Shown: positions 40,879 through 52,400 of the stretch, in pieces
Position numbering within the stretch: position 1 is the first letter of the stretch
Layout of the letters: every line of letters begins with the position of its first letter
Source of the DNA: a virus
Strand: one strand, 5' to 3'
Virus record (IMG/VR): IMGVR_UViG_3300006923_000008
Span: 1 to 64,000 of that record
Length of the DNA stretch: 64,000 bases
Made by a program: the position numbers and the translations under genes
Notes under the pieces: model-generated
What the model saw: only the letters and a program-made list of their open reading frames with translations
Database searches by the model: none
Told to the model about the DNA's origin: nothing

Positions 40879-42231
40879 ATGAAAAAAGAAATGCTGGCCT
40901 TTCTAAGAGAGGAGAGGTCTATATCAGAATATAAGATTCTAACTTTAGAAAGAGGAAGGCCTAAGCCCTATAAGGCTCGACTCCTTTCTATTGAAAGAGA
41001 CTTTTTGAAGTTCCCCTTTGACTCGCTTGGGCTAGACAGCCTGAGCGAGCTTAGGTCCGCTGTATCAGCGTTCAAAGCAGACAGGGCCTTGTTTGATTCC
41101 AAATACAGCAGCGGCTTATTAAGAGAGCGCGCATCTTCTCCGAGGCATATCTCATCCTTGAGAAGGCGAATTGCTTTTTTTAAGAGTTTATATAAGTATC
41201 TTCTGGAAGATAAGATAAGAAAGATTGATCCACTAGAGGGAAAAACTTCGATTAGCAAGAGAGCGTTAAGCCCAAAGAGGCCAAGTTCTGTGAGAGCTGT
41301 CGAAGGAGCGCTTTCTGCAAAGAAAAGAGCCAGAATACAAATTCTGTTGTACTCTTTTGCTAGAATTATCAGAAGAGAGGCTTTAGACATAGAAGCTACG
41401 CTCGATCTTCTTGAGAAAGAGAACGGAGAGGCCTCTATTGAACTGGAGGCTAGACTGGATGGTTTATTCGATTTTGGCGTTATAAATATATTCAGATATT
41501 ACAACGCAGGAATTATGGAGACTCCACTTCTGACGAACGGCACTATGGGGCACAATAATTATATATCTTGTATATATCCTCTTTCAGACATTACAGATTC
41601 TCTTGAGCGGTCGATCTGCATAGAGAGAACTTTACCGTTAGAAAGAGGCTTCTTCTCCAAAGCGGGAGCTCCTATAAATAAGAAGTTTGTAAAAAGAGGG
41701 TTCTCAATAAAGCTTCCGATTGCTAGAGTTGGAAATGAGACGATGAAGCTCTTATATCTAGATCTTTTTAGCACCCAGAGAACGTGCGTAACCCCGCTGA
41801 TGGAAAAAGACTTTTATAATATTAAAATTAGAGGAGATTACTACAAGGCAATATCTACGATTCCAGTTTGGGAATTCCCCAAAAAAGTGGTTGGCCCATA
41901 TCTGAACAGAGAGATCTTGAGGCTTCTTGAACTAGAGGAGGCCTCTCTTATTGGAACGGTAGATTTTGCTGACGATCAGTTCTGTATAGCTGCAAATAAA
42001 AGCTCTAAGGGGAAAATTGAAATAGATCCTGTTGAAAGCAGAATCTTAGTTGCCGCAACAAGGTCTGAAGATTCTCATATAAATCAAGCTTATTCGTGGA
42101 TTAAATTACTAATAAAAGAAATAAAAGATGATTACGAAGAAAGCTTTCTTCGTAAGGAAGCCGTAGAATCCTCAGAGAATAGATTGGCTAAATATCAAAA
42201 GTTTTTGGAAAATAAAGAATATGAACAGTAA
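40879..42231 (+). CDS. Hypothetical protein, 450 aa
   Basis: Not recognised. It is rich in Arg, Lys, Leu and Ser. The N-terminal 170 residues are helical and basic (RERASSPRHISSLRRRIAFF); the C-terminal half is more globular, containing KKVVGPYLNREILRLLELEE. It overlaps the giant gene by 11 bases. Both probably belong to one transcript starting with the nuclease or sigma gene, so a structural or assembly role beside the giant protein is likely. Confidence 0.5.
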   Translation: MKKEMLAFLREERSISEYKILTLERGRPKPYKARLLSIERDFLKFPFDSLGLDSLSELRSAVSAFKADRALFDSKYSSGLLRERASSPRHISSLRRRIAFFKSLYKYLLEDKIRKIDPLEGKTSISKRALSPKRPSSVRAVEGALSAKKRARIQILLYSFARIIRREALDIEATLDLLEKENGEASIELEARLDGLFDFGVINIFRYYNAGIMETPLLTNGTMGHNNYISCIYPLSDITDSLERSICIERTLPLERGFFSKAGAPINKKFVKRGFSIKLPIARVGNETMKLLYLDLFSTQRTCVTPLMEKDFYNIKIRGDYYKAISTIPVWEFPKKVVGPYLNREILRLLELEEASLIGTVDFADDQFCIAANKSSKGKIEIDPVESRILVAATRSEDSHINQAYSWIKLLIKEIKDDYEESFLRKEAVESSENRLAKYQKFLENKEYEQ

Positions 42232-45200
42232 ATCAAAACTAGAGACTGCAGTAGAGGCGAGCAAAGAGCATTTTCCCGAAACTTTTGAAGAGGCCCGCTT
42301 AGACGACTCTCTCTCCACCCTCGAAGAATACCATAAATACTTAAACCAAGTATTTAATATTCTTCCAATGCTGATGTCTGAAGAGGAAGATTCTTATGAA
42401 GAAAGAGGCGAGGAGGAGATAGGCTTTTACGGAGAAGAGTCTTATGAAGAAGGGTCTTACGGAGAAGAGTCTTATGAAGAAGGGTCTTACGAGGAGGGTC
42501 TGAGTGAGGCTGAGGTAGAATATGATTACGAGCAACAAAAAGATATTCTTATAGAAGCTGCCGAAAAGGCGTTTCTCTCTTCTGGCTCAAGCGGTATTAC
42601 GGAGGCTCTTTCGGCAGCTTATGACGATTTTGTTATTCGGTTTCAGGGCTATTCGCTTCCCGATCATCTTGAGGCCCCAGTATTACTCTTATTCCGGATA
42701 GCCGGAATAAGAGGCTTTATAGAGACGCCCTTTGAAGAAGTTAGGTCTTACTTCTTAAGCGAAAAAAAAGAAGCAGAAAAGGAGCCTATACCTGACGCGA
42801 TTAATATTTTCGAAGAAGAATCAGGTGAGAAAGATCTGCCCTCAGCCTTGCTAGAAGAGCTAGAGCCTAGAGAGCATCCTCCGAAAGGCATGGTAGAGAT
42901 TTCGGTCTTCGACAAAGAGCTTGTTCGTAAGCCTGCCCTATTTAAGAGAAAGACCTATGGTAGATTGCAGCGATCACTGGTAACATCTTCTCGGGCATTT
43001 ATCTCAGATACGTCGCCCTACTCCTATAAGTCCTTGTTTGACAAGGCCATACAGGAAGGTGCAGAAGTTACTCCGATTACATTTTCTGCATTTTTCAAGA
43101 AGTATAACGAAAAGGCTTTAGGAGGAAAGACTGGTCCAGATGGAGTTTTTGTATATTCAACTGAATATACAAATGAGTTGCTATCTGGCATAAAAGTAGA
43201 GTTAAAAAGTTTCGAAGAAAAAGCGAAAGAATGGTCGGACTATACTCGTAACAATGAGAAGCATGGGGATCGTGATACAGTTGAAAGAGTAGAGGCTCAT
43301 CGTCAGAATCTAGCAGATAACTTTGATAGATTTGTATCATCTATTAAAATGAGAGATCTTTTTGTAAAAAATCAAGGAGAAAAACTAGACGATAAGATCT
43401 ACTTGACGAATCATTTAATAGAGGATCCTTATCTCTCCTCAATATATTCAATTTTATATCATATAGCGCTTCCAGATCTTAGCCTAGGCACCTTTCTCCA
43501 GAAGAAAATTGATGAGTTTAAGTATAGCAAGAAATACTCAGAGAGTATTAAGAAAATGTATGAGTATGGCTTCTCATCAACTTTTCACGATAAAATCTAT
43601 AATGCTTTTCGCAAGAGTATAGAGAGTAAGGCCAAAGAGTATTTGGCAGGAGAATCTTTTTCTAGCTCAAGAGGAATGTGCGGCTTTATAACCTCTAATA
43701 TTGGAAAAGAGAGAATTTATTATACAATAAAAAAGGAGTCTGTCCCTCAGATTAAGGCTGAGCTTATAAGCTGTACTGTATGTGGAAAGACTATTGTCAA
43801 TGGGTTCGAGAAACAGCCTGGCACTGAAGAACAGAGAAAAAGAAAAACGATTGAAGCCAAGATGAGCAAGATTGACATTCAGGTGCAAACTTACTCTCTC
43901 TTTAAGAAGGAGACTAAAAAGGATAAGGACGGCAGGCTTGTTGTTGGAAAAGTTGAACCTCTCCCTATCGAGAAGATTAGAGCGTCAGGGGCTAGATTTG
44001 CGCCTCCCAAAAGCTACATTTCCGTAGTAGGCGGAAAGAGAATCAAAGAGGCCTGGAGCTCCATATATAAGAGGTCAAACGAAAGCATGACTTGGGATGA
44101 AATCGAAGACCTAATTTCTTCGGATAGGTTTGAGAAATCGGCAGAGGGGCTTTTGAGGCGAGCAGAAGCTATGAGATTTCTTGGGTGCATACCTTTGACT
44201 ACAAGAGGTATTTCGATAAAGGGCCAACGCTTCTTCTGCCCTTACCCAGAAGGTGATGGAAGAAATAGCGCCTTTCCTTATGAAGAGGTGGCTTCCTCTC
44301 TATCTCGCGAATCCTTTGGTCAATGTGGATTTTCTGTAGATCTCTCCGGAGTTATAGATGGTTCGGCACCTTCCGATAAGACCTCCCTCCCAATACTAGC
44401 TGCCAGCTCCTTTTCCGACAAGAACGTCTACCGGAGCAAGGCAAGCTTAGATGGTGCATTGGAGCGGGCCGTAAAGGAAGAGAAGGTAGATGAGGCTACT
44501 GCAGAAAAGATAAGGAGATACTATAAGTCGAAAAGCAGTGGCGGATGGAAGTTTTCCAAAAATTATTTTAGATGTCCAACCCATCTTTCTTTTTCAAATA
44601 AAGAAGAATTTGAATCTCTTATAAGAAAGTATAGAATGGCCGCAGAGGGTCTCTATCTGGTAACTCCGCTGGCCGGCCCAATTAGCGAGGCCCCATTAGC
44701 GATAGATGAATTTGACTTTGAAAGCGGCATTATCCCTCCTCCGTCTGATGGTATGGGTGGGTTTAAGAACCTTCCAGAAGGGACGTCCGTATTCCCCGTA
44801 TGCGGGGCGGGGGTTAGCGCGTCTTCAATCGATCCCGCTGGGTTCAGTGCTCTTATCGGAAATCTTAGTGCAGAAGGAAGAATGGCCGTTATTGATTTCA
44901 TGCTAAAGCTTGGAGTAGATGTGTCAGATATGGCATTCTTTATAGATTTGCTTGGAGAAGAAGGCGGAGGCGGCAGCCTAGAATCCGTCGAAGCTGCAGA
45001 GCGAACAGAAAAGCTTGCATCTATTCTTCGTATGGCAGCAAGCAGTAAAAGATTTGGTCTTACTGGAGCGGCAAAAAGAGTTACTTCCGTAAAGTTTTCT
45101 GCAGAAGATCTAAGTATTATCGGCGGGGTAGTATTGAGGTGCAGGCATGGACACAAATTTACTATAAACAACTCTGTGCATTTTGGAGCGAAGCATTACC

Positions 45201-48200
45201 TACATGATATAACCAAACTCTATCATAGGACTAGCACTGGAAGCACATCTACAGAAGACATCTTAGCAAAGAACTCTCTATACAAGCTTCTCCAAGCCTC
45301 TGGCGAGGCTTCTGTGAAAGCAGCAGTTGATCAAGGCCTCCTTGTTAAGGGCGTCCCTGAAACGACCAGAAGAGATGCCCGTCGCTCATATGCGGAAGTA
45401 CGGTCTAAGCGTGGGCTTAGACCTAAGGACGTAAAGTTTGAATATAACGGAGAAGAGTACAGCTTTCCTCGGAAGGGAGCGCGAGATGTAAAGCTTGCTT
45501 GGGGTGCCCCGAATAGCTCAGAGGCAGGAACTGTTACTATGACCCACGGAACAGTTTTAAAAAGACATATTCTTGAAGAATACTACGAAGCCTCTGAAGA
45601 TATGGGAATAGGTACTGGAAAAGGCATACGCTTTGAGGCATCTGATAGAGCCAAGAAGTATGCAGACACAGGTGGAATTGATTTTAGAGCTTCAGCTGAT
45701 GATGGCTCAGTTCTTGATTCCAAAAGTATAGCCTCCGAGCAAATTTTTGATCTAATGAATAAATTTATTGCACGCGTTATGTCAGAAATGCTTAGTTCAT
45801 GCTCTAATTTTTTAAGGCTTTCTTCATCCTCTGTTATTCGAGCGCCATTGCTTGGAGATAAGCTCGTTTCGTTTTCAGACTCATACAAAGGTAATAAGAG
45901 TGAGTTCGAAAAGGCCATCATTCAGCTGATTGACTTTTCTAGAAATCATTTATTTGAAGAAATAAGCTCAACTCATCAATATCTAGAGCCTCTATTAGGC
46001 AGAGTATCAGGGAGGGCAGTTTTTGACAAATATGACTTCTCAAGCTTCCTTGAGAGCTTTGAGTCTGAAAAAAGATTTTTATTCTTTTTGGATCAAGATT
46101 TTCTAAGAACGGTTACAGAAAAGGTTTTCGAAGCTTTGCTAAAAGAAATATCCTCCTTAATAAATAATGACAAAACTCTATCAAAAGGTGAAGTTGCACG
46201 GGGAATTGGAGCAATTGGAAGCTATTTGATTTCAGGCAGACGAAAGCATGGTAAATTCGAAAGCTCAGTTTTCGAATCCCCTGGAGCGATTGCATTATAC
46301 AAGTTGATTGGGCCGGAAAACAAGGATCTTGCACATCTCACAAAGGGGTTGATATCGGCAGATACTACCTTAAAGTTGTCTAAGCAATATGGAAGAGAGT
46401 ATTACGGAAGAGTGGCTGCTGCTGCCTCTGCTCATTATATTGCAGAAAAGCTTTCTATAATTTATAATCTATACTTTAGGGACATATCTCCAAGATATGT
46501 ATATTATGAATTCGTAGGAGTAGAAGAGGATGTCTTTTTGACGCCCGAGTCTATAATCGAATATTGCTCTGTATCTCCAATCGTTGAGCCGGTTATTCTC
46601 GAAGTGCCAGAAGACGAAGATTCATTGGATGATATTTTTGACACAATTATGACGAATATTGGTTTATTGAAAATTGATATAAAACAAATTCCAATTGGAC
46701 TTAATTCTGCTTCTTTAAACGAGTATCACCAAGACTTGGCGATAAAATATATTCGAACTCAACTTTCTGCCGAACTAGACACCCAGAGGGTCAGCTTTCC
46801 GCATGGACTAGAGAATGAGGGAGCGGGCTTAAACGCAGACTCCATAACAGGCCTCCTGAAGGATTTTGGATACTCACATACGCCTCCGGTAAGAGGTAAG
46901 GCCACCCCTCATCTTTCCAAGCTAGCTCCAGAGTTAGGGTCTTTCTGGAAGGGAAGGGATGGCTCCGTATACGTAGTTCAGCCAGGAGATACGGAGACTA
47001 TATACAGGATAACTCCCAGAAGAGAAGGAGGCCCTGTCGTAAGTCTTGGTGTATCTGCAGCAGGTGAAGATGAAGACGCGTTAATACGAGAGTTCTCTCT
47101 GCTTCCTGCAAAAGCCTCTTTGGTCTTAAATAAGATTCTTAGTGTGCGACCTGTTACTAAAATTCTTATGGGGAAAGATTCTAAGTATGCAAGAAAGCTT
47201 TCTCCAAGTGGCTTTCTTTCTGCTGAACATGAGTCCCTCAGACAGGAGGGGGTCATGGCAGTCCCAACATGGAGCGCCATGCATTACGAGTTTAAAAAGA
47301 ATAAGTTTACTCATCCTGTTTTTAGAATTTGCGATCAGAAAGGAAAGGAGAATCCGTTTGGAATAATAGACCCTTCTTTTGATGGGTTTTTGGCAGCTGG
47401 CTTTATTATAATTATGACGGCAACAAGCCAGGACGAGCTAAGAAGTGCCATAGGAGAGGCTCCGGTTCTTTTGGAAGAGGGCGTTTATCGCAAGCTGCTG
47501 ACAGATGCCGGAATTGGCCCGGAGTACTCTTTGTATAGAGTTCCTAGTCGAACGGTCGGCCTCAAGATTGCCTCAAAAAGCCTTCTGAGCCTTCTGGATC
47601 ACCCAATGACAAGAGTCGTGTCTGGGAGCGAAGGTTCTGCTGTTATAAATGATAAATTTGGATTTAACAGTTCAAGTGGATTTGCAATAGGCCCTCAGGA
47701 GGTCAGGCATGGAGAGGCCAACTTAGTTCCGCCTACTATCGGCGCCCCTAGTTTTACTGGAATTTCTATTCCGATAGAAGTTGATCCAAAAAATTTCAAA
47801 GCCAATGATCTCTCAATTATAACCGCAAATATAGAGGTTGCAATATCTGAGGGAAATGTCATTGAGATCTCTGACATGCTGCAGAGAAGACCTCTGCAGT
47901 ATGCTAATGGCCTTTTGATGAATATAATGAGGGTTTATAATGACTTCCAAGACAGAAAGGACAAGTTGGGGGTCAAGAGTCGAGAGAAAGCGGAGGCCTA
48001 TGCTAAGGCTAGAACGAAGAGTTTGTTTAGCGAGTATCGTGGGTTGCCATTTAATGTTAGTATGGGGTCAGGTCTAACGAGTTTCCAGAGAAAGAAAAAA
48101 GATATAGTAGAAACGGGGCCTATAGGGTTCGGAGAAAAGGCCGGAGGATACGAGGTTGCGTCTGGAATATATATTCCGTTGAATAACTATGTTTTGCTAA

Positions 48201-49063
48201 ATAAGATGCTAACTCTAGAATGCTTCTCTGAAGAGTGGGCGGGACAGCAAATTTTGCTTGGAGATGACATATATGACTCAGACGTTAAGACTCTCGTAAA
48301 AGACTTCTTAATTAAGAGTCACGGACTTGACCATATTGCAAATAAGATTGGAGTTAAAAATCCAGAAATCTTGCTTGATCCTTATGGGAATAGGCACGAG
48401 CCCGATCTAAAGGGGAAAGTTGAAGAGGGCGACTACAACAGCCTTGGCCTAAGAATTAAGGGTAAGACTTCAGAAGTCAAGAATATGAGGAATAAGCTGA
48501 GAGACACTTCTGGTGGTAATTTCTATTTTGTTAGCGGCAGTAATGAAGATGAAAGATCTTACATGCAGATAAGGAACTTACTGTATGACTATAAATCTAC
48601 AACCCATTCTACTGAAGATGTTCTATCTGAGATCCAAGACAAGGATTCAGATAGAACCCTGACTATGCAAGAGATCTATTCCCTTCATTCAGAAACCCTT
48701 GCTGGATACGGAGTTTATCAAGAGCCTATTGGTCCTGTTTATCCCACCCTCCCTTCTGCTGCAAAAAAGGGGAAGAAAGTTATGGGTGTTAAAAATGTAG
48801 AGAAGGCCCTCGCCAAGTACTATACTGATAGAATCGAGGACGCTTACAGTGAGTTTACAGCCTACCAGAAGAAGAGGGAGCTCGAAAAAAATAGCTCTCA
48901 AAATGTCGAGAACACCTTGAGAAAGGACGCGAAAATTAGCGATCAATGGCCTGTTGGCAAAAAACCTGAAGTTTTAAAGGCGAGCAAGTATTCTGAGGCT
49001 ATTATTGTAAGCGAAGGCCTCCGGAGAACCTGGGAGCTGATCATCGGAACAGAAGTACAATAA
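42221..49063 (+). CDS. Giant protein of unknown function, 2280 aa
   Basis: The largest gene in the window and not recognised. An acidic low-complexity N terminus (residues 60-100) carries a Tyr-Glu-Glu-Gly repeat. At least four Cys/His metal-type clusters occur: SCTVCGK near 520, FFCPYPEGD near 670, RCPTHLSF near 785 and LRCRHGHKF near 970. The remaining sequence is mixed helix and strand with no recognisable enzyme motif, signal peptide or membrane segment. Size and position suggest a virion component (tail, internal or injected protein) or a large assembly factor. It is continuous with no frame break. Confidence 0.55.
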   Translation: MNSKSKLETAVEASKEHFPETFEEARLDDSLSTLEEYHKYLNQVFNILPMLMSEEEDSYEERGEEEIGFYGEESYEEGSYGEESYEEGSYEEGLSEAEVEYDYEQQKDILIEAAEKAFLSSGSSGITEALSAAYDDFVIRFQGYSLPDHLEAPVLLLFRIAGIRGFIETPFEEVRSYFLSEKKEAEKEPIPDAINIFEEESGEKDLPSALLEELEPREHPPKGMVEISVFDKELVRKPALFKRKTYGRLQRSLVTSSRAFISDTSPYSYKSLFDKAIQEGAEVTPITFSAFFKKYNEKALGGKTGPDGVFVYSTEYTNELLSGIKVELKSFEEKAKEWSDYTRNNEKHGDRDTVERVEAHRQNLADNFDRFVSSIKMRDLFVKNQGEKLDDKIYLTNHLIEDPYLSSIYSILYHIALPDLSLGTFLQKKIDEFKYSKKYSESIKKMYEYGFSSTFHDKIYNAFRKSIESKAKEYLAGESFSSSRGMCGFITSNIGKERIYYTIKKESVPQIKAELISCTVCGKTIVNGFEKQPGTEEQRKRKTIEAKMSKIDIQVQTYSLFKKETKKDKDGRLVVGKVEPLPIEKIRASGARFAPPKSYISVVGGKRIKEAWSSIYKRSNESMTWDEIEDLISSDRFEKSAEGLLRRAEAMRFLGCIPLTTRGISIKGQRFFCPYPEGDGRNSAFPYEEVASSLSRESFGQCGFSVDLSGVIDGSAPSDKTSLPILAASSFSDKNVYRSKASLDGALERAVKEEKVDEATAEKIRRYYKSKSSGGWKFSKNYFRCPTHLSFSNKEEFESLIRKYRMAAEGLYLVTPLAGPISEAPLAIDEFDFESGIIPPPSDGMGGFKNLPEGTSVFPVCGAGVSASSIDPAGFSALIGNLSAEGRMAVIDFMLKLGVDVSDMAFFIDLLGEEGGGGSLESVEAAERTEKLASILRMAASSKRFGLTGAAKRVTSVKFSAEDLSIIGGVVLRCRHGHKFTINNSVHFGAKHYLHDITKLYHRTSTGSTSTEDILAKNSLYKLLQASGEASVKAAVDQGLLVKGVPETTRRDARRSYAEVRSKRGLRPKDVKFEYNGEEYSFPRKGARDVKLAWGAPNSSEAGTVTMTHGTVLKRHILEEYYEASEDMGIGTGKGIRFEASDRAKKYADTGGIDFRASADDGSVLDSKSIASEQIFDLMNKFIARVMSEMLSSCSNFLRLSSSSVIRAPLLGDKLVSFSDSYKGNKSEFEKAIIQLIDFSRNHLFEEISSTHQYLEPLLGRVSGRAVFDKYDFSSFLESFESEKRFLFFLDQDFLRTVTEKVFEALLKEISSLINNDKTLSKGEVARGIGAIGSYLISGRRKHGKFESSVFESPGAIALYKLIGPENKDLAHLTKGLISADTTLKLSKQYGREYYGRVAAAASAHYIAEKLSIIYNLYFRDISPRYVYYEFVGVEEDVFLTPESIIEYCSVSPIVEPVILEVPEDEDSLDDIFDTIMTNIGLLKIDIKQIPIGLNSASLNEYHQDLAIKYIRTQLSAELDTQRVSFPHGLENEGAGLNADSITGLLKDFGYSHTPPVRGKATPHLSKLAPELGSFWKGRDGSVYVVQPGDTETIYRITPRREGGPVVSLGVSAAGEDEDALIREFSLLPAKASLVLNKILSVRPVTKILMGKDSKYARKLSPSGFLSAEHESLRQEGVMAVPTWSAMHYEFKKNKFTHPVFRICDQKGKENPFGIIDPSFDGFLAAGFIIIMTATSQDELRSAIGEAPVLLEEGVYRKLLTDAGIGPEYSLYRVPSRTVGLKIASKSLLSLLDHPMTRVVSGSEGSAVINDKFGFNSSSGFAIGPQEVRHGEANLVPPTIGAPSFTGISIPIEVDPKNFKANDLSIITANIEVAISEGNVIEISDMLQRRPLQYANGLLMNIMRVYNDFQDRKDKLGVKSREKAEAYAKARTKSLFSEYRGLPFNVSMGSGLTSFQRKKKDIVETGPIGFGEKAGGYEVASGIYIPLNNYVLLNKMLTLECFSEEWAGQQILLGDDIYDSDVKTLVKDFLIKSHGLDHIANKIGVKNPEILLDPYGNRHEPDLKGKVEEGDYNSLGLRIKGKTSEVKNMRNKLRDTSGGNFYFVSGSNEDERSYMQIRNLLYDYKSTTHSTEDVLSEIQDKDSDRTLTMQEIYSLHSETLAGYGVYQEPIGPVYPTLPSAAKKGKKVMGVKNVEKALAKYYTDRIEDAYSEFTAYQKKRELEKNSSQNVENTLRKDAKISDQWPVGKKPEVLKASKYSEAIIVSEGLRRTWELIIGTEVQ
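42431..42490 (+). repeat. Tandem 30-bp repeat inside the giant gene
   Basis: Two identical copies of a 30-base unit beginning GGAGAAGAGTCTTATGAAGA lie head to tail, each encoding GEESYEEGSY, followed by a partial third. Copy number may vary between isolates. Confidence 0.9.
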
Positions 49064-49072
49064 GGAGCTTAT

Positions 49073-49369
49073 ATGAACGAAGAAGAAACAGAGTCGACTG
49101 GTATGGTTAGAATTTTCAACGAATCAGAGGGAGGCTCAACTACGTGGTCAATGGATGACGTAAAAGAATATGTAAAGCAATATATGGTTTATGAGGTTTC
49201 GATCAAGGATCTGCAAGAAGCCCGAAGAGAGTGGTCCGCAGACTATATAAAGTCAAAAAGCCTTCCGAAAAAAGAGCTATCGCAGGCCCTTCGTAGTGCA
49301 AAGCAAGATATTGATATGGATATCGTAAATGAAATTTATGACCATATTCACAGCTTGGTGTCTGAATAA
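49073..49369 (+). CDS. Hypothetical protein, 98 aa
   Basis: AAGGAG upstream supports the ATG. The product is acidic and helical (DDVKEYVKQYMVYEVSIKDL, LRSAKQDIDMDIVNEIYDHI). A strong terminator follows. Not recognised; it is last in the transcript of the giant gene. Confidence 0.5.
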   Translation: MNEEETESTGMVRIFNESEGGSTTWSMDDVKEYVKQYMVYEVSIKDLQEARREWSADYIKSKSLPKKELSQALRSAKQDIDMDIVNEIYDHIHSLVSE

Positions 49370-49397
49370 TCTTAGGACAAAGTAAAAAACGTGCCTA

Positions 49398-49444
49398 ATA
49401 TAGGCGTGGAGGGCCATATCGGCTCCCACGCCTATATCTTTTTT
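49398..49444 (+). terminator. Rho-independent terminator before dnaE
   Basis: ATATAGGCGTGG (49398-49409) pairs perfectly with CCACGCCTATAT (49426-49437), followed by TCTTTTTT. The ribosome site AAGGAG of dnaE starts directly after the T tract, leaving no room for a separate promoter. The 5' side (TAATATAGGCGTGG) resembles the repeated promoter-like motif at 9718. Confidence 0.9.
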
Positions 49445-49454
49445 AAGGAGAAAA

Positions 49455-52400
49455 ATGTCAAAAGGACCATTTGTATCGCTTCACAATCACACAGAACTAG
49501 GAAGCCCTCTAGACGGAATGAACGATACACTCGATCTCTTTAAGAGGGCGAAGGAGGTGGGGCACCCAGCTGTAGCTGTAACAGATCACGGAACATTAAC
49601 TGCCAGTTATGACGCATATCTTGCGTCTCAAAAGACCGGAGTGAAATATATTCCTGGAATTGAAGCTTATTTCGCGAATGATCTTTCAGAGAGAAAGAGT
49701 CACCACCTTGTTCTTCTTGCTCAAAATGCAGTTGGGTATAAAAATATCTTAACTTTAAATTATCTGGCATTTCAAAATCAAGTTGCTGGCTACATGGGAA
49801 AGAAGACGCCCAGAATTTCCTGGGAGCATATCGAAAAGTACAATGAGGGCGTTTTTGCCCTTACCGCCTGCAGCAATGGTCTAATCGGAAAAACTCTTGT
49901 AACAGAAGAAGACGAAGAGCTTGCCACGCAATACGTCAAGAGATTTCACTCTATTTTTAATGATAGATTCTTTTTGGAGTTGCAGCCGCACGCTTTACAC
50001 GCTGTTAATAAAAATGGAAAAGAGGTTAATCAAGTTAGGCTAAACGAATCTTTGCTCAAGATATCCAGCGAATTAGGAATTCCATACGTCATAACATGCG
50101 ACGCTCATTATCGAGATAAAGAGCACGCAAAATATCACGACTTCATGTTGGCCATCAAGGACAAGAAGGCTGTTGACGATCCTGATAGATTCCGCTATGG
50201 AGTTCAGGATATGTACCTGAAGGAGCCTTCTGAAATAGTTGACTTTTTTGGCCAAAAAGTAGCGTCAAAAGGCATGGAGAATACAATTAAAATTATGGAG
50301 GCTTGTGAGGAGCCTCACTACATAAAGCCAAAGGGAGCAAGGCTGCCCTCTTTTCCTGTGCATGGAGAGCCGGACTATAAAGAGTTTTCGGCATGGTACA
50401 AGAAAACTAGATCAACCTTATCTGAGGATAAGGCTCTTCTGAGATATCGGTGCATCCAAGGGTTTAAAGATAAGCTTGGCGGCTTAGAAAAAGAGGAAAA
50501 AGAGCGCTATTGGGATCGTGTCAAAGTCGAGCTCTCTGTTCTGGAGGATAAGAACTTTTCTTCCTACATGCTTATCGTTGCAGACTACATAAATTGGGCG
50601 AAAAAGAAGATGCCCGTTGGCGCCGGAAGGGGATCAGCATCCGGTTCTTTGGTCGCATATTTGGCCGGAATTACAGACGTAGACCCAATTAAATACGATT
50701 TAATTTTTGAGAGATTTCATAATAATCAGAAGACATCTTTTCCAGACATTGATACAGATTTTTCGGATCCAGGCGCAGTCAAGGAATACGTAAAAGAAAA
50801 GTACGGAGAAGATAAGGTCGCCTCCATCTCAAACTGGAGTACTTTGTCTCCAAAAGTTGTTATAAAAGACGTAGCCAGAAGCCTTCGTCTGGGAGGAGAT
50901 AAGTCGGCGGCATTTAAGATATCAAATAACATTACATCTATCATGCCTGATTCAAAAACCTTAGACAAGGCTATGGCGGATAGCCCTCAGTTTTCTGCGT
51001 ATATGAGCAAGTACCCCGAGCTTTATCAATATGGAAATAAGCTACAGAATCTCACAAGAAACTGGTCCATTCACGCCGCAGGTTTGGTTATCGGTGAGAA
51101 TCCGCTTTACGAAACAGTCCCTCTGAGAATTGATGGAGACAACAACGTCGTAACTCAGTGGGAGAAGACTAGGTGTGAAGACAATGGTCTTATTAAGATG
51201 GATCTTCTGGGCCTAAAAACGCTGACTGTTATCGACAATACCTTCAAGCTAATCGAGAGCTCTACGGGGAAAAAGCTGACAACAGAAGACATAGACTTTG
51301 CCGATCAAAAAGTCTATGCGATGTTAGGGCGAGGAGAAACTCTTGGAGTTTTTCAGCTTGAGTCTTCTCTGACCCCATTCTGTATAAAGCTAAAGCCAAA
51401 AACCATTGAGGATATCTCTGTTATTAACGCAATTGGAAGACCATCTTGTCTGCCGGCAGAAAGAAAGAAGTACGCAAAGCGTCGGCTTGGGCTGGAAGAG
51501 GCGACTTATGAGCATCCCAAACTCAAGAGGGCTTTAAAGAAGACCTTTGGAGTCCTAATTTATGAGGAGCAGGCAATGTTTATTGCCCAAGATTGTGCCG
51601 GATGGGACCTGAACCAAGCGGATGCCCTTAGAAAGATCAGCAAGCTAAAGGGCAAGGATGAAGATCTGGTTCTTAGGACTGAAGCGAATTTCGTAAAGGA
51701 TTGCATGTCTTTTTCTGGGATGGATTACAAAACAGGCTCCTTAATATGGAAGCATTATATTGAGCCTCTTGGCCTGTACAGCTTTAACAAATCTCACTCA
51801 ATATCCTATTCGAAGATATCTTTTCAGACAGCTTGGCTAAGATGTCATTATCCTGTGCAGTTTATGTGCGCGCTAATCAACTCTGAAGACCCAAATAGCG
51901 ACAAGGCGCAGGAGTATGTCTCTGAATGCAAAAACATGAAAATTGACGTAACTCATCCCAACGTTAATAAGTCGGCAGGAGAGTATCGCGTTCTAAACGC
52001 TAAATCGATAGCAATTGGGCTTTCCGCCGTAAAAGGGCTCGGAGAAAAGGCCATAGAGAGCATCACGGAAAATCGTCCTTATAAGAGCTTTGCTGATTTT
52101 GTCTCCAGAAACAATAGCCGCACAGTTGGAAAGACCGTAATTCAATCCTTGGCAAAGGCCGGCGCTCTTGATGACTTCGGGCTGACCAGAATGGATATGC
52201 ACGATAATTACCAAAAATACAGAACCAAAATGAAGGCAGCCCTGAAGAAGGCTATTACAAAGGATATTCTTGCTGCGAATCCAACATGGAAAAAAATTCC
52301 GAAAGAAAACATTCCCGAGCTAACGGCAAAATTTGACATACCTCTTGGCTCAAAGCGGTTTTTAGAGATAATGGACTCACTTACATTTACTACTTCCGAA

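Noticed and set aside
42341-42538. Minus-strand ORF opposite the tandem repeat
   Set aside because: It is the complement of the 30-bp repeat inside a clear + strand gene, with repeat-derived low complexity and no ribosome site.
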